From: Candidatus Heimdallarchaeota archaeon
GTDB lineage: Archaea; Asgardarchaeota; Heimdallarchaeia; Heimdallarchaeales; Kariarchaeaceae
DNA length: 16,695 nt
Assembly: GCA_029882335.1 (NCBI GenBank)
Contig: JAOUKW010000039.1
Coordinates: 1-16,695 of the forward strand
Direction: 5' to 3'
Below the pieces are notes generated by a model. It did not search any database and had not been told where the DNA came from. It saw nothing but the letters and a program-made list of their open reading frames with translations. Each line of letters opens with the position of its first letter. The stretch's first letter is position 1. The position numbers and the translations under genes were made by a program. Positions 6,022 through 13,606 of the stretch are shown in pieces.

Positions 6022-7380
6022 GTGGTTTTAGCTTCGCTCGGAAAATCATTAACCAATGCAGTAAATAAACTTTCAGGAAAATCAGTTCTAGACAAAGAGC
6101 TAATCATAGAAATAAAAAATGATATTTTTAAATCCTTACTAGAAGCAGATATACAATTTGATTTAGCCTATAAGTTAGCAGAAAACCTACATAATCGGGC
6201 ATTAAGTGAAAAACCTCCAACTGGTGTTTCTAGAAGAAATGCAATGATTAATATCCTATATGAGGAACTTACATCTATTATGGGTGGAGTTCAACATTCT
6301 TTAAATTTGGATAGAAAAAAAGTTAATGTAATTATGATGATTGGAATCCAAGGATCTGGTAAAACAACTACAATAGGTAAACTAGCACGGTACTTGAAAC
6401 ATGATAGCTGGAGAATTGGCTTAGTTTGTACAGATACATGGAGACCAGGTGCATATGAACAGTTGCAACAATTGGGCAATAAGCTTGATTTAGAAACATT
6501 TGGTGATCCTGATGAGAAAAATGCAGTAAAATTGGCTACAAATGGTGTTAAACATTTTACGAAGCAAGATAGAAATTTAATTATTGTGGACACTGCAGGT
6601 CGACATAAAGAAGAGAAAGAATTATTGAAAGAAATGGTTAAGTTAGATAAAAAAATAAATCCTGATGAGATAATTCTGGTGATAGATGGTACTTTGGGTC
6701 AAAGTGCATTTAATCAAGCAACAGCCTTTGCTCAAACTACACAAATTGGTAGTATAATTGTTACAAAACTTGATGGTACTGCAAAGGGAGGAGGTGCAAT
6801 TTCTGCAGCTGCTGCTACAGCATCTCCGATTAAATTTATTGGAGTGGGAGAAGCAGTAACTGAATTTGAGAAATTCGATCCCAAGGGATTTGCAGGTAGG
6901 TTACTTGGTATTGGTGACTTGGAGGGAATTTTAGATGAGGTTCAACGAGCTCAAATAGTTCCAGATGAAGAAAGAGCCAAGGAAATGATGAAAGGTCACA
7001 TCTCGTATAATGATTTACTAGATATGTTTGAATCAATGAATAAATTTGGCGGTATAAGAAAACTCTTGGATAAATTACCCGGAGGACTTTCCCATTCTGT
7101 TGATGATAATATGTTGGCGATGTCTAAAGATAACATGGAAATGTTCAGAAATATTATTTTTTCAATGACTGTACCTGAAAGAAATGCATATGTGAAGCTA
7201 GGAAAGACAAGAATCGATAGAATTGCTCGAGGTAGTGGAGTTCATCCAGATCGAGTTAAAGAATTAGTAAAACAAAAGAAAATGGCTGAACAAATGATGA
7301 AACAAATGATGAAGGGTGGAAAGAAACGAGGGAGAATGCCCGGTGCATCTCCTTTTAATATGTTAGGTATGAATCTTTAA
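6022..7380 (+). CDS. srp54: Signal recognition particle GTPase SRP54 (Ffh)
   Basis: SRP54 binds signal peptides on nascent chains and, with 7S RNA and SRP19, delivers ribosomes to the FtsY receptor. The 452-residue protein has an N domain (1-95), a G domain with P-loop GIQGSGKTTT (108-117), DTWRPGA (138-144), DTAGR (190-194), TKLDGTAKGG (248-257) and GVGE (274-277), and a methionine-rich M domain (about 310-452) ending with AEQMMKQMMKGGKKRGRM for RNA and signal-peptide binding. The start is GTG 6022, giving the family-typical MVLASLGKSL. It lies 47 nt after the small zinc protein, and its stop overlaps the ATG of the TrmY-like gene by one base (TAATG). Confidence 0.97.
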   Translation: MVLASLGKSLTNAVNKLSGKSVLDKELIIEIKNDIFKSLLEADIQFDLAYKLAENLHNRALSEKPPTGVSRRNAMINILYEELTSIMGGVQHSLNLDRKKVNVIMMIGIQGSGKTTTIGKLARYLKHDSWRIGLVCTDTWRPGAYEQLQQLGNKLDLETFGDPDEKNAVKLATNGVKHFTKQDRNLIIVDTAGRHKEEKELLKEMVKLDKKINPDEIILVIDGTLGQSAFNQATAFAQTTQIGSIIVTKLDGTAKGGGAISAAAATASPIKFIGVGEAVTEFEKFDPKGFAGRLLGIGDLEGILDEVQRAQIVPDEERAKEMMKGHISYNDLLDMFESMNKFGGIRKLLDKLPGGLSHSVDDNMLAMSKDNMEMFRNIIFSMTVPERNAYVKLGKTRIDRIARGSGVHPDRVKELVKQKKMAEQMMKQMMKGGKKRGRMPGASPFNMLGMNL

Positions 7381-7877
7381 TGGATCTAGTTATCAAGGTT
7401 ACTACACCTCCTCCATCAAAAAAAGAATGGATTGAACCAGACCCTGAAACTAGGAGAAATTGGACCTCAATATTTGAAACAATTGTTAATTGGTTCTGTT
7501 TGTCCAATTCTATTAGAACTAATCATAATTTAGATATAAGATTTCCAGACTTTACTATTCGGTTTGAAGGGAAGAAATTACGATATCTAGCCCCTCCTTT
7601 TCGGTCTGTTGCATCACTGGTTTTCAAGGCATATAACATTGCAACAACTCACCTAGGTAAATACCCAATTAAAAGTACACCTGGAATAACAATAATTTCT
7701 AATCCTCAAATAGAATCATATGAACAACCTAGATATTGTATCGAATTAAATAAATCCAATACGGATTATAAAATCACTACAGGAACAATTTTTACTTTTC
7801 ACGTTGAAGATGCAATATCTATAGAGGTAAATCATAATTTCCTTTCTTTTGCAATTATTAGTATTTTAGAGTGGTGA
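7380..7877 (+). CDS. trmY: TrmY-like SPOUT protein, shortened
   Basis: TrmY N1-methylates pseudouridine 54 in archaeal tRNA. This 165-residue protein, against about 190-205 for the family, shows TrmY signatures: IFETIVNWFCLSNSIR (compare the family's LLCRCVxxAFFLSHDIRRD), IRFEGKKLRYLAPPFRSVAS (compare the G-x-E-L-x-x-L-x-P-D-E-R region) and STPGITI (STPGIYV in relatives). The C-terminal knot is poorly kept. The family's GDH motif is not visible, where TFHVED stands instead, and about 15 residues appear missing before the final IIS-type strand. The neighbour pus10 makes the pseudouridine that TrmY uses, so context supports the call strongly. Catalytic activity is doubtful. The assignment rests on remembered motifs, not a search. 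Confidence 0.65.
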   Translation: MDLVIKVTTPPPSKKEWIEPDPETRRNWTSIFETIVNWFCLSNSIRTNHNLDIRFPDFTIRFEGKKLRYLAPPFRSVASLVFKAYNIATTHLGKYPIKSTPGITIISNPQIESYEQPRYCIELNKSNTDYKITTGTIFTFHVEDAISIEVNHNFLSFAIISILEW

Positions 7878-7881
7878 TATT

Positions 7882-9105
7882 ATGGATATTAATAGTAATT
7901 TACAAGATTTTATCACTGATTGTAAGCCTTGTCAACGTTGTATTGGTAGGTGTTTAGCTACCACAGGAAGTTTTGAATTAAATCAAAGTCTAAATAAATT
8001 TCAAGAGATAGCCCATTTCATTTCAACCAATTTACCTGAAGAAGAAAAGTGTGAAATATGTGAAGGTCTTGTACATGAATCCCTTGGTATTGTTGATAAA
8101 TTGATTGAGAATATAAGTAAATATGATTTTGAAGATTTTCTTGTTGGAAGTAACTTGCCCAAAGAATTAATTGACAAGGAGCGTATATTCCACAAATATA
8201 ATTTAAAGGTGAGAACACTCAAACAGGAAATATCTAGAGAAATAGGTCTTAGAATAAGTGAAAAACTAACTAAACCTGTTAATTTTGAATATCCTGATAT
8301 TACTGTATTAATTTCCAAAAGAAAGAATGTAAGATTTGAACTACAAATAAAATCTATTTACCTACTTGGATTATATAATAAGTTTGAGCGAGGTATTCCA
8401 CAAACAAAATGGCCTTGTACCTATTGTAAAGGGAAAAAATGTGCGAAATGTAATAATACTGGTCAACAATACCCTGAATCAGTAGAAACATTGATTTCAT
8501 CACATTTCATTGAACTTGCCAAAACCAATTCCTTTAGTTTTCATGGTGCTGGTCGAGAGGATATTGATGCTCTCATGCTTGGTCGTGGAAGACCATTTGT
8601 GTTGGAAATTAAGAATCCAAAAGCAAGAAATCTAGATCTTGATAGTATTGTGGAAAAAATAAATGAAAGTAGTAAAATTAAAGTATCTTCTCTACAATAT
8701 ACTGAAAAATCTATTGTAAAAGAAATAAAAGAACAATCACCGGATTCATATAAAATCTATAGAGCTAAAGCTGAGCTACAGCATCCTTTGAGTGAAGAAT
8801 CACTAAATAATTTAAAAAATATTGAAAATAAAGAAGTGCCATTGAAACAAAGAACACCAATCCGGGTTAGTCATCGGAGAGGTGATTTAATTAGAGAAAA
8901 AAAAGTATTTAGTGTAAAGGTTGAAGAAGTTACTGATGAGGTAATTGTATTACAAATAAATGCTCAAGGTGGGACTTACATCAAAGAATTTATCTCCGGA
9001 GATGAAGGTAGAACTATTCCAAATATCTCAGAAATCATCAACCAACAGATATACTGTAAAGAATTAGATGTAATATATGTACAATCAACAATATTTCATG
9101 AATAA
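7882..9105 (+). CDS. pus10: tRNA pseudouridine synthase Pus10
   Basis: Archaeal Pus10 isomerises U54 and U55 of tRNA, replacing bacterial TruB for position 55. The 407-residue protein has an N-terminal cysteine-rich region (Cys14, 17, 20, 24, 57, 60), a THUMP-like middle, the second zinc motif WPCTYCKGKKCAKCNNTG (Cys177, 180, 185, 188) and the catalytic loop GAGREDIDALMLGRGRPF, with Asp225 the expected nucleophile by analogy with GRxD in TruA. The C-terminal IYRAKAELQHPL and GTYIKEFISGDEGRT segments match the family. The start is ATG 7882, after Shine-Dalgarno GGTGAT, which overlaps the stop of the TrmY-like gene. It ends the topA-to-pus10 operon. The tRNA-Pro in this window has the UU at 54-55 that this enzyme modifies. 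Confidence 0.96.
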   Translation: MDINSNLQDFITDCKPCQRCIGRCLATTGSFELNQSLNKFQEIAHFISTNLPEEEKCEICEGLVHESLGIVDKLIENISKYDFEDFLVGSNLPKELIDKERIFHKYNLKVRTLKQEISREIGLRISEKLTKPVNFEYPDITVLISKRKNVRFELQIKSIYLLGLYNKFERGIPQTKWPCTYCKGKKCAKCNNTGQQYPESVETLISSHFIELAKTNSFSFHGAGREDIDALMLGRGRPFVLEIKNPKARNLDLDSIVEKINESSKIKVSSLQYTEKSIVKEIKEQSPDSYKIYRAKAELQHPLSEESLNNLKNIENKEVPLKQRTPIRVSHRRGDLIREKKVFSVKVEEVTDEVIVLQINAQGGTYIKEFISGDEGRTIPNISEIINQQIYCKELDVIYVQSTIFHE

Positions 9106-9161
9106 TGTTCTAATTTCTGAAATTATCTCGTAGTGAATACTCAATAAAGTTTTGCAATTTC

Positions 9162-9173
9162 AAATATATATAA
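9162..9173 (+). promoter_or_regulatory. TATA box of the L21e operon
   Basis: AAATATATATAA lies 70-80 bp before the L21e ATG. Transcription would start near 9193, giving an RNA leader of about 50 nt, unlike the leaderless single genes in this window. Confidence 0.6.
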
Positions 9174-9193
9174 GGGCTAGAAAATTAAAGTCA

Positions 9194-9216
9194 CTGTCTA
9201 TAAAGTTAAAAGACAG
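9194..9216 (+). promoter_or_regulatory. Hairpin at the 5' end of the L21e leader
   Basis: CTGTCT (9194-9199) and AGACAG (9211-9216) form a perfect 6-bp stem with an 11-nt loop, starting almost exactly where transcription should begin. It could stabilise the operon message or bind a ribosomal protein. Only the pairing is seen; function is inferred. Confidence 0.4.
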
Positions 9217-9243
9217 ATAATAGATATTCAATTAGTGAGATAA

Positions 9244-9540
9244 ATGGTAAAGTCAAAAGGATTCGACAACAGAACACGATCTTTATTCAGAAAACATGCT
9301 CGTCTAAGAGGCTTAAAATCCTTAAGGTACTTAATTGAACCCATTCAAGTAGGAGAAAAAGTCGATATTCTGTTAAACTCAACCATCCAAAATGGAAGAC
9401 CACATAGGAGATTCAATGGGAGTTCTGGTACCGTCATTGAAAAACGAGGTCAATGTTATGTATTATCTGTACCTGTCGGAAATAAAGAAAAAACTGTTAT
9501 TTCAAGACCCGAGCATTTAAGAAGTTCAAAACAAACTTAG
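9244..9540 (+). CDS. rpl21e: 50S ribosomal protein L21e
   Basis: This archaeal/eukaryotic large-subunit protein has 98 residues, the normal length. The start MVKSKGFDNRTRSLFRK, the SH3-like core (VGEKVDILLNSTIQNGRPHRRFNGSSGTVIEKRG) and the end VISRPEHLR are family-typical. It is the first gene of the operon L21e, Rpo4/F, DUF655, KsgA, Mtq2, an order widely conserved in archaea, which links ribosome, RNA polymerase and rRNA-modification supply. It has a dedicated TATA box and leader hairpin. The stop lies 2 nt before the conventional start of the Rpo4/F gene. Confidence 0.97.
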   Translation: MVKSKGFDNRTRSLFRKHARLRGLKSLRYLIEPIQVGEKVDILLNSTIQNGRPHRRFNGSSGTVIEKRGQCYVLSVPVGNKEKTVISRPEHLRSSKQT

Positions 9541-9542
9541 GA

Positions 9543-9998
9543 GTGATTAAAATACCCAAAGAAATATTCCATTCTAAGGCAATTTCTTTACCTGAAGTAA
9601 GAAACTTACTTTTGAAAAGAGCTGCAGAAGGTAATGAATTATCATATATGCAAAGAATTGCACTAGAACATGCTCATTTAACGTCACGCATTTCTGCAGA
9701 ATCTTCTGTAAAATTAGTACATGACCTTATTGAGACCTTTAGAATTTCAGATAAAGGTGCAATAACCATTGCTAATTATATGCCTGATAATATACATGAG
9801 TTACGACAACTTCTCGGAAAAGAAGCTTCGGACAAAGAAACAGAAACTTTGGAAAAATTAATCGAAATGATACTGTCGATTGAAAGACTTGATGAAGGAC
9901 AAAAAGAAAAAGAATTAAAAGATCTCGATAATGCTGAAGAAGATGAAGAGGACGAGAAAGTAGTAGATGAATCTATTATTCCTGAAGATTTAGCCTAA
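9543..9998 (+). CDS. rpoF: RNA polymerase subunit Rpo4/F (Rpb4 homologue)
   Basis: Rpo4 pairs with Rpo7 to form the polymerase stalk, which helps promoter opening and binds the exiting transcript. The HRDC-like helical fold shows in LPEVRNLLLKRAAEG (16-30), SYMQRIALEHAHL (34-46) and the later MPDNIHELRQLLGKE. The 151-residue protein exceeds the usual 110-120 because of an acidic tail (about 128-151, rich in E and D). The conventional start GTG 9543 lies inside the Shine-Dalgarno-like AGGAGTGAT. The in-frame ATA at 9552 sits at ideal spacing, in a context (GGAGnnATTAAAATA) repeated at the Alg7-like gene, so the real start may be ATA. Confidence 0.93.
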   Translation: MIKIPKEIFHSKAISLPEVRNLLLKRAAEGNELSYMQRIALEHAHLTSRISAESSVKLVHDLIETFRISDKGAITIANYMPDNIHELRQLLGKEASDKETETLEKLIEMILSIERLDEGQKEKELKDLDNAEEDEEDEKVVDESIIPEDLA

Positions 9999-10027
9999 AA
10001 TATATAGGATCATCAATCCAACCAAAG

Positions 10028-10660
10028 GTGATTATTATTTCATTTAACCAGAGAAGACCTAGAAGACATAGCAGTGATAAGAGACCACAATCCCATAAAC
10101 GTTACGAGGAATTAGGTATCGTTCTTGATGTAATAATGCCTGAACAAAATCGACGTAAAGATAAATTCAAAGATGAACCAATTGTAATTATCATAGGGAC
10201 AGAATGGTTTACTATCCTCGAACTTGTTCCTGAAGATCCAAATGAAATAATGTTGCATGATGAAATTGTACTAAATAAAGAAAATGATAGTACAATAAAG
10301 GCAATAATTGGTCGAATTCCATTTGATAAGCTGACCTCATTTGAAGAAAATCAATTGGAAAAGGCAATAAATATTATTTTAGATAAGAAAGAGAAAAGAT
10401 TTGTTACATGGTTAAATCAAGCCTCACCAATTAGTATAAGAAAACACTCACTTCACTTAATCAAGGGAATAGGTCCAAAATCACTGGAAATTATACTAAA
10501 TGAGCGAAAAATTATGCCTTTTATATCATTTGAAGATTTCAATGAGAGAACTCGTATAAAAGATATTAAGCAATTATTAGTAAATCGTATTTTAGATGAA
10601 ATTAGTAATGAAGATGAAAAACATCATTTATTCACACGTCCAATGAAGCGAGATAGATAA
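10028..10660 (+). CDS. DUF655 RNA/DNA-binding protein
   Basis: DUF655 proteins are archaeal, contain an OB-like N-terminal half and a helix-hairpin-helix, and are nearly always found between rpoF and ksgA, as here. A role in ribosome or tRNA maturation is suspected, but their reaction is not established. The 210-residue protein has a basic start (NQRRPRRHSSDKRPQSHKR), a beta-rich part (about 28-95) and a clear HhH motif LHLIKGIGPKSLEIILNER (142-160). The GTG at 10028 is embedded in a Shine-Dalgarno match (GGTGAT, 10027-10032). In-frame ATT at 10037 is spaced like a real start, so the first three residues may not be translated. Confidence 0.92.
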   Translation: MIIISFNQRRPRRHSSDKRPQSHKRYEELGIVLDVIMPEQNRRKDKFKDEPIVIIIGTEWFTILELVPEDPNEIMLHDEIVLNKENDSTIKAIIGRIPFDKLTSFEENQLEKAINIILDKKEKRFVTWLNQASPISIRKHSLHLIKGIGPKSLEIILNERKIMPFISFEDFNERTRIKDIKQLLVNRILDEISNEDEKHHLFTRPMKRDR

Positions 10661-10664
10661 ATCT

Positions 10665-11489
10665 ATGAGAGATTGGCGAAACTACACTCTACAAAAATTA
10701 GAAGAACTTAACAAAAGGGCTATAAAATCCGAAGGTCAAAACTTTTGTATTAGGTATAGAACTATCAACCAAATTGTTAAACAAGCAGACATATCTCCAG
10801 CAGAGTATGTACTTGAAATTGGTGGTGGATTAGGAATATTAACTCATGCGTTGAGTCTTACTGGAGCCCGTATTGATGTATACGAGACGGATCAAATCTT
10901 ATTTAATCATCTAGAAGAAGAATTTAAATCACTAGACACCGTGACTATATTTGCAGAGGATGCTCTAAATGCAAATTGGCCTGAAAATATCCGGTTAGTT
11001 TCAAATTTACCATATCAACATTCATCCAAATTTATCATAAAATTCTTACATCATCAAGCCACAGATGCATATTTTATGTTACAAAAGGAATTTGCCATCA
11101 GATGTATTGCATCTCCTGGAACAAAAGAGTATGGTAGACTATCAATATTATGTCAATTACATTCTAAAGTGATAAAAATACTTGATGTACCATCTGACGC
11201 TTTCTTTCCTAAACCAAAAGTACATTCAAGTGTTTTGCATTTTACAAGACAAGAATTAGAGACCCAAAATGATCATAAGGACATTGAATTATTAACAAAT
11301 AATCTTTTTACACTAAAGAGAAGGGTACTGAGATCAGTACTACGTGGTTTCTTAAAGAGAAAAAATGTATCCGAAGAATGTTGGGAAAAAGTTCCTTATC
11401 ACGACAAAAGAATTAATGAATTAACAGCAATTGACCTAGATGAAATTCTATCATTTTTAAAACAAAATCAATGCTGGCCGCTGGCATAG
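10665..11489 (+). CDS. ksgA: rRNA adenine dimethyltransferase KsgA/Dim1
   Basis: KsgA/Dim1 converts two adjacent adenines in the helix 45 loop at the 3' end of 16S rRNA to N6,N6-dimethyladenine, late in small-subunit assembly. The 274 residues hold a Rossmann methyltransferase domain: GQNFCI (24-29, in place of the usual GQHFL), SAM motif VLEIGGGLG (49-57), acidic Glu74, AEDAL (97-101) and the catalytic NLPY (114-117). FFPKPKVHSSV (180-190) is followed by the small helical C-terminal domain. The first 20 or so residues form an archaeal-type N-terminal extension. It starts 4 nt after DUF655. Confidence 0.96.
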   Translation: MRDWRNYTLQKLEELNKRAIKSEGQNFCIRYRTINQIVKQADISPAEYVLEIGGGLGILTHALSLTGARIDVYETDQILFNHLEEEFKSLDTVTIFAEDALNANWPENIRLVSNLPYQHSSKFIIKFLHHQATDAYFMLQKEFAIRCIASPGTKEYGRLSILCQLHSKVIKILDVPSDAFFPKPKVHSSVLHFTRQELETQNDHKDIELLTNNLFTLKRRVLRSVLRGFLKRKNVSEECWEKVPYHDKRINELTAIDLDEILSFLKQNQCWPLA

Positions 11490-11498
11490 GAATTACCT

Positions 11499-12116
11499 AT
11501 GGATCAATACATTGAATCTAGTGGTGTTCGAATTTATCTGAGTGATAATACATACACACCACGAGAAGATAGCTTTCTTATGTATGATTGTATTCTTGAA
11601 TACTTTACTGGAACAAATCAACCAATAGTAGAAATCGGTACTGGTTCTGGATTTACGATTATACAAGTCTGCAGTAAATGGACCAATTTAACTAATATCG
11701 CTACTGATATAAGCCTTGATGCGTGTTTACTTACTCTAAAAAATGCAAAAACAAATAGAATTGATAATTTACACATTGTTCGAACAGATCTTTGTCTTCC
11801 TTTTCGAAAAGGTGACCATCTATCAACAGTTATCTTTAATCCACCATATTTACCAGCTGATCCAGATACTGATGGTATGATGAGTGAATCTGAATTACAC
11901 CAGCTAGTTGGAGGAAAAAAAGGTTATGAAATTGCAAATAGACTGGTGAATATAGAAAATTTAAGTGGATCTCAAATATTAATTATTATCTCTTCATTAT
12001 CTACAAATCCAGTTCAATTTGCTAAATTTCATAACACACGAAATGTTCAAGTTATTAGGACACTTCATTTGGGATTTGAAACTATTTGGATTTTATTAAT
12101 AAAGGTGATGACTTAA
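11499..12116 (+). CDS. mtq2: HemK/Mtq2-family protein glutamine methyltransferase
   Basis: Mtq2 methylates the GGQ glutamine of the eRF1/aRF1 release factor; in eukaryotes, and in archaea where tested, it needs the zinc protein Trm112. The 205-residue protein has the family order TYTPREDSFLMYD (18-30), SAM motif EIGTGSG (45-51), the substrate-binding NPPY (114-117) and GGKKGYE (138-144). Length and the lack of an N-terminal helical domain fit Mtq2 rather than bacterial PrmC. It sits at the standard place after ksgA. The stop overlaps the next ATG by one base (TAATG). Confidence 0.9.
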   Translation: MDQYIESSGVRIYLSDNTYTPREDSFLMYDCILEYFTGTNQPIVEIGTGSGFTIIQVCSKWTNLTNIATDISLDACLLTLKNAKTNRIDNLHIVRTDLCLPFRKGDHLSTVIFNPPYLPADPDTDGMMSESELHQLVGGKKGYEIANRLVNIENLSGSQILIIISSLSTNPVQFAKFHNTRNVQVIRTLHLGFETIWILLIKVMT

Positions 12117-12862
12117 TGGATATTTCTGTTATTTGTGTTGGTATAAAGCATTCTGGAAATCTAGGTGCAATTGCAAGAATATGTGATAATTATGATGTAA
12201 AAAATCTAATACTAGTATCACCAGAATGTAATGTTGATGAACAGGCATATGAACGAGCTACTCATGGAAGAAGATTCTTAGATAATATAATTATTGTTAG
12301 TTCAATTCTAGAGGTGAGAAAATTTGTTGATTATTTAATTGCGCTATCTGCAAGAAAAGGAGGTGCTGATAGTTTATCTCGTTATTCTAACAATATAATT
12401 GAGGTTAGTGGAAATTTAGCCAATGTAAGTGGTTCGATTGGTATTGTATTAGGAAGAGAAAATTATGGACTATCGACTTCAGAAGTCAATGAATGTGATA
12501 TTTTATGTCATATTCCATTACCCGGAGATAATCCCGTATTAAATATATCTCATGCGGCATCACTTGTACTTTGGGAACTCATTAGAAATAAATCAATCGA
12601 TGAAGAGGTTAATCATCGAATTATGACTGAGAAAGAGCATACTGCATTATTTAAATTATTAGAACAATTGCTAAATTATTCTTGGTTGCCTAATCAAAGA
12701 CATTATGGTTCTATCCGCTCATTTCAAGCATTGTTATCAAGAGCATTGGTAACTCAAAGAGAAGCTAACTCGATTATTGGTACATTTAGGTCAATTTTAA
12801 AGAGTTTTGAAGAGGGTGTTCCTGATTGGAAGGATGAAGATGACCTCGCGAAAGAATCTTGA
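12116..12862 (+). CDS. trmJ: TrmJ-like SPOUT RNA 2'-O-methyltransferase
   Basis: TrmJ methylates the 2'-OH of position 32 in tRNA anticodon loops. This 248-residue protein carries the three SpoU motifs: HSGNLGAIAR (12-21), GIVLGRENYGLS (109-120) and IPLPGDNPVLNISHAASLVLWEL (133-155). A helical C-terminal part as in TrmJ follows. I chose ATG 12116 over an upstream in-frame TTG (12086) because Shine-Dalgarno GGTGAT lies 6 nt before it and the stop of mtq2 overlaps it. The SPOUT class is firm; the target nucleotide is inferred from family resemblance. A TrmH- or LasT-like role on another RNA is possible. Confidence 0.85.
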   Translation: MDISVICVGIKHSGNLGAIARICDNYDVKNLILVSPECNVDEQAYERATHGRRFLDNIIIVSSILEVRKFVDYLIALSARKGGADSLSRYSNNIIEVSGNLANVSGSIGIVLGRENYGLSTSEVNECDILCHIPLPGDNPVLNISHAASLVLWELIRNKSIDEEVNHRIMTEKEHTALFKLLEQLLNYSWLPNQRHYGSIRSFQALLSRALVTQREANSIIGTFRSILKSFEEGVPDWKDEDDLAKES

Positions 12863-13457
12863 GATTATATTATCTCAATCTATATTAGGATTTACGGATC
12901 CTAAGATAAAATTTGAACAATATCAAACTCCATCCAGAGTAGCATCTAACCTTGTTTTCTATGCAAACATGCTAAATGAAATTCATTCAAAAACAGTGGT
13001 CGATATATGTGCTGGTACTGGAATATTGGGCATTGCAGCCTCTATTCTTGGTGGAATTGTATCAATGGTTGAAATTGATGCAGATGTTATTGAAATACAG
13101 AGGAAAAATATTGATAATCTTAATTTGACTATTGATTCAATTCATAACGACGTATTAGCTTGGTTTCCTGATGAAAAATTTGATACTGCATTGTTAAATC
13201 CACCATTTGGTATTCAACAAAAAAAATATACTGATATTAAAATCCTGAAAAAAGCCACAAAAATAGCTAATATTTGCTATTCCATTCATGATGGTTCTCC
13301 AACCAATATAGAAAGATTACCTAAATTGCTAATGAAAGAGGATATAGAAATACTCGGATCATATACCGATGAATTTAATCTTCCTGTTACATATTCTTGG
13401 CATTCAAATCTTAAAAAAATAAATAAAGTTCTGGTTTTACGAACTAAGGCTGTTTAG
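12840..13457 (+). CDS. METTL5-like RNA adenine N6-methyltransferase
   Basis: METTL5 with Trm112 makes m6A in eukaryotic 18S rRNA helix 44; archaeal homologues are thought to act likewise on 16S rRNA. The 205-residue protein shows FEQYQTP (25-31), SAM motif DICAGTGILG (55-64), the acidic MVEID strand end and the catalytic NPPFG (120-124), the N6-adenine signature. ATG 12840 is preferred, 6 nt after GGAAGG; ATG 12834 and TTG 12807 are in-frame alternatives. It overlaps trmJ by about 23 nt, and its 3' end overlaps the nop10 stop on the opposite strand by 14 nt. Confidence 0.88.
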   Translation: MTSRKNLEIILSQSILGFTDPKIKFEQYQTPSRVASNLVFYANMLNEIHSKTVVDICAGTGILGIAASILGGIVSMVEIDADVIEIQRKNIDNLNLTIDSIHNDVLAWFPDEKFDTALLNPPFGIQQKKYTDIKILKKATKIANICYSIHDGSPTNIERLPKLLMKEDIEILGSYTDEFNLPVTYSWHSNLKKINKVLVLRTKAV

Positions 13458-13605
13458 AAATTCGATTATATTTCCTGTATTTTTTTTCCTTTTCTAGAGA
13501 GAATCTAGGGGGATAAGGATGTTTCATTTCTTTTCCACATTTTTTACATGGGTTTGAAGACAATGAATAGATATAACATATATCACATCTATATAGAGTT
13601 TTCAT
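13444..13605 (-). CDS. nop10: H/ACA RNP protein Nop10
   Basis: Nop10 bridges Cbf5 and guide RNA in archaeal H/ACA particles that pseudouridylate rRNA. It is 53 residues long, the normal size. The zinc ribbon reads YRCDICYIYSL then NPCKKCGKE (Cys7, 10, 20, 23), followed by the conserved HPYPPRFSLEKEKKYRKYNR (29-48). The ATG at 13605 comes one base after the aIF2-alpha stop, so the two are co-transcribed, an order conserved in archaea. Its last 14 nt overlap the end of the METTL5-like gene convergently. It is easily missed by gene finders because of its size. Confidence 0.95.
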   Translation of the reverse strand: MKTLYRCDICYIYSLSSNPCKKCGKEMKHPYPPRFSLEKEKKYRKYNRISKQP

Positions 13606-13606
13606 A

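Noticed and set aside
12086..12115. Upstream TTG start for the TrmJ-like gene
   Set aside because: It would overlap mtq2 by 31 nt and ignore the well-placed GGTGAT and ATG at 12116.
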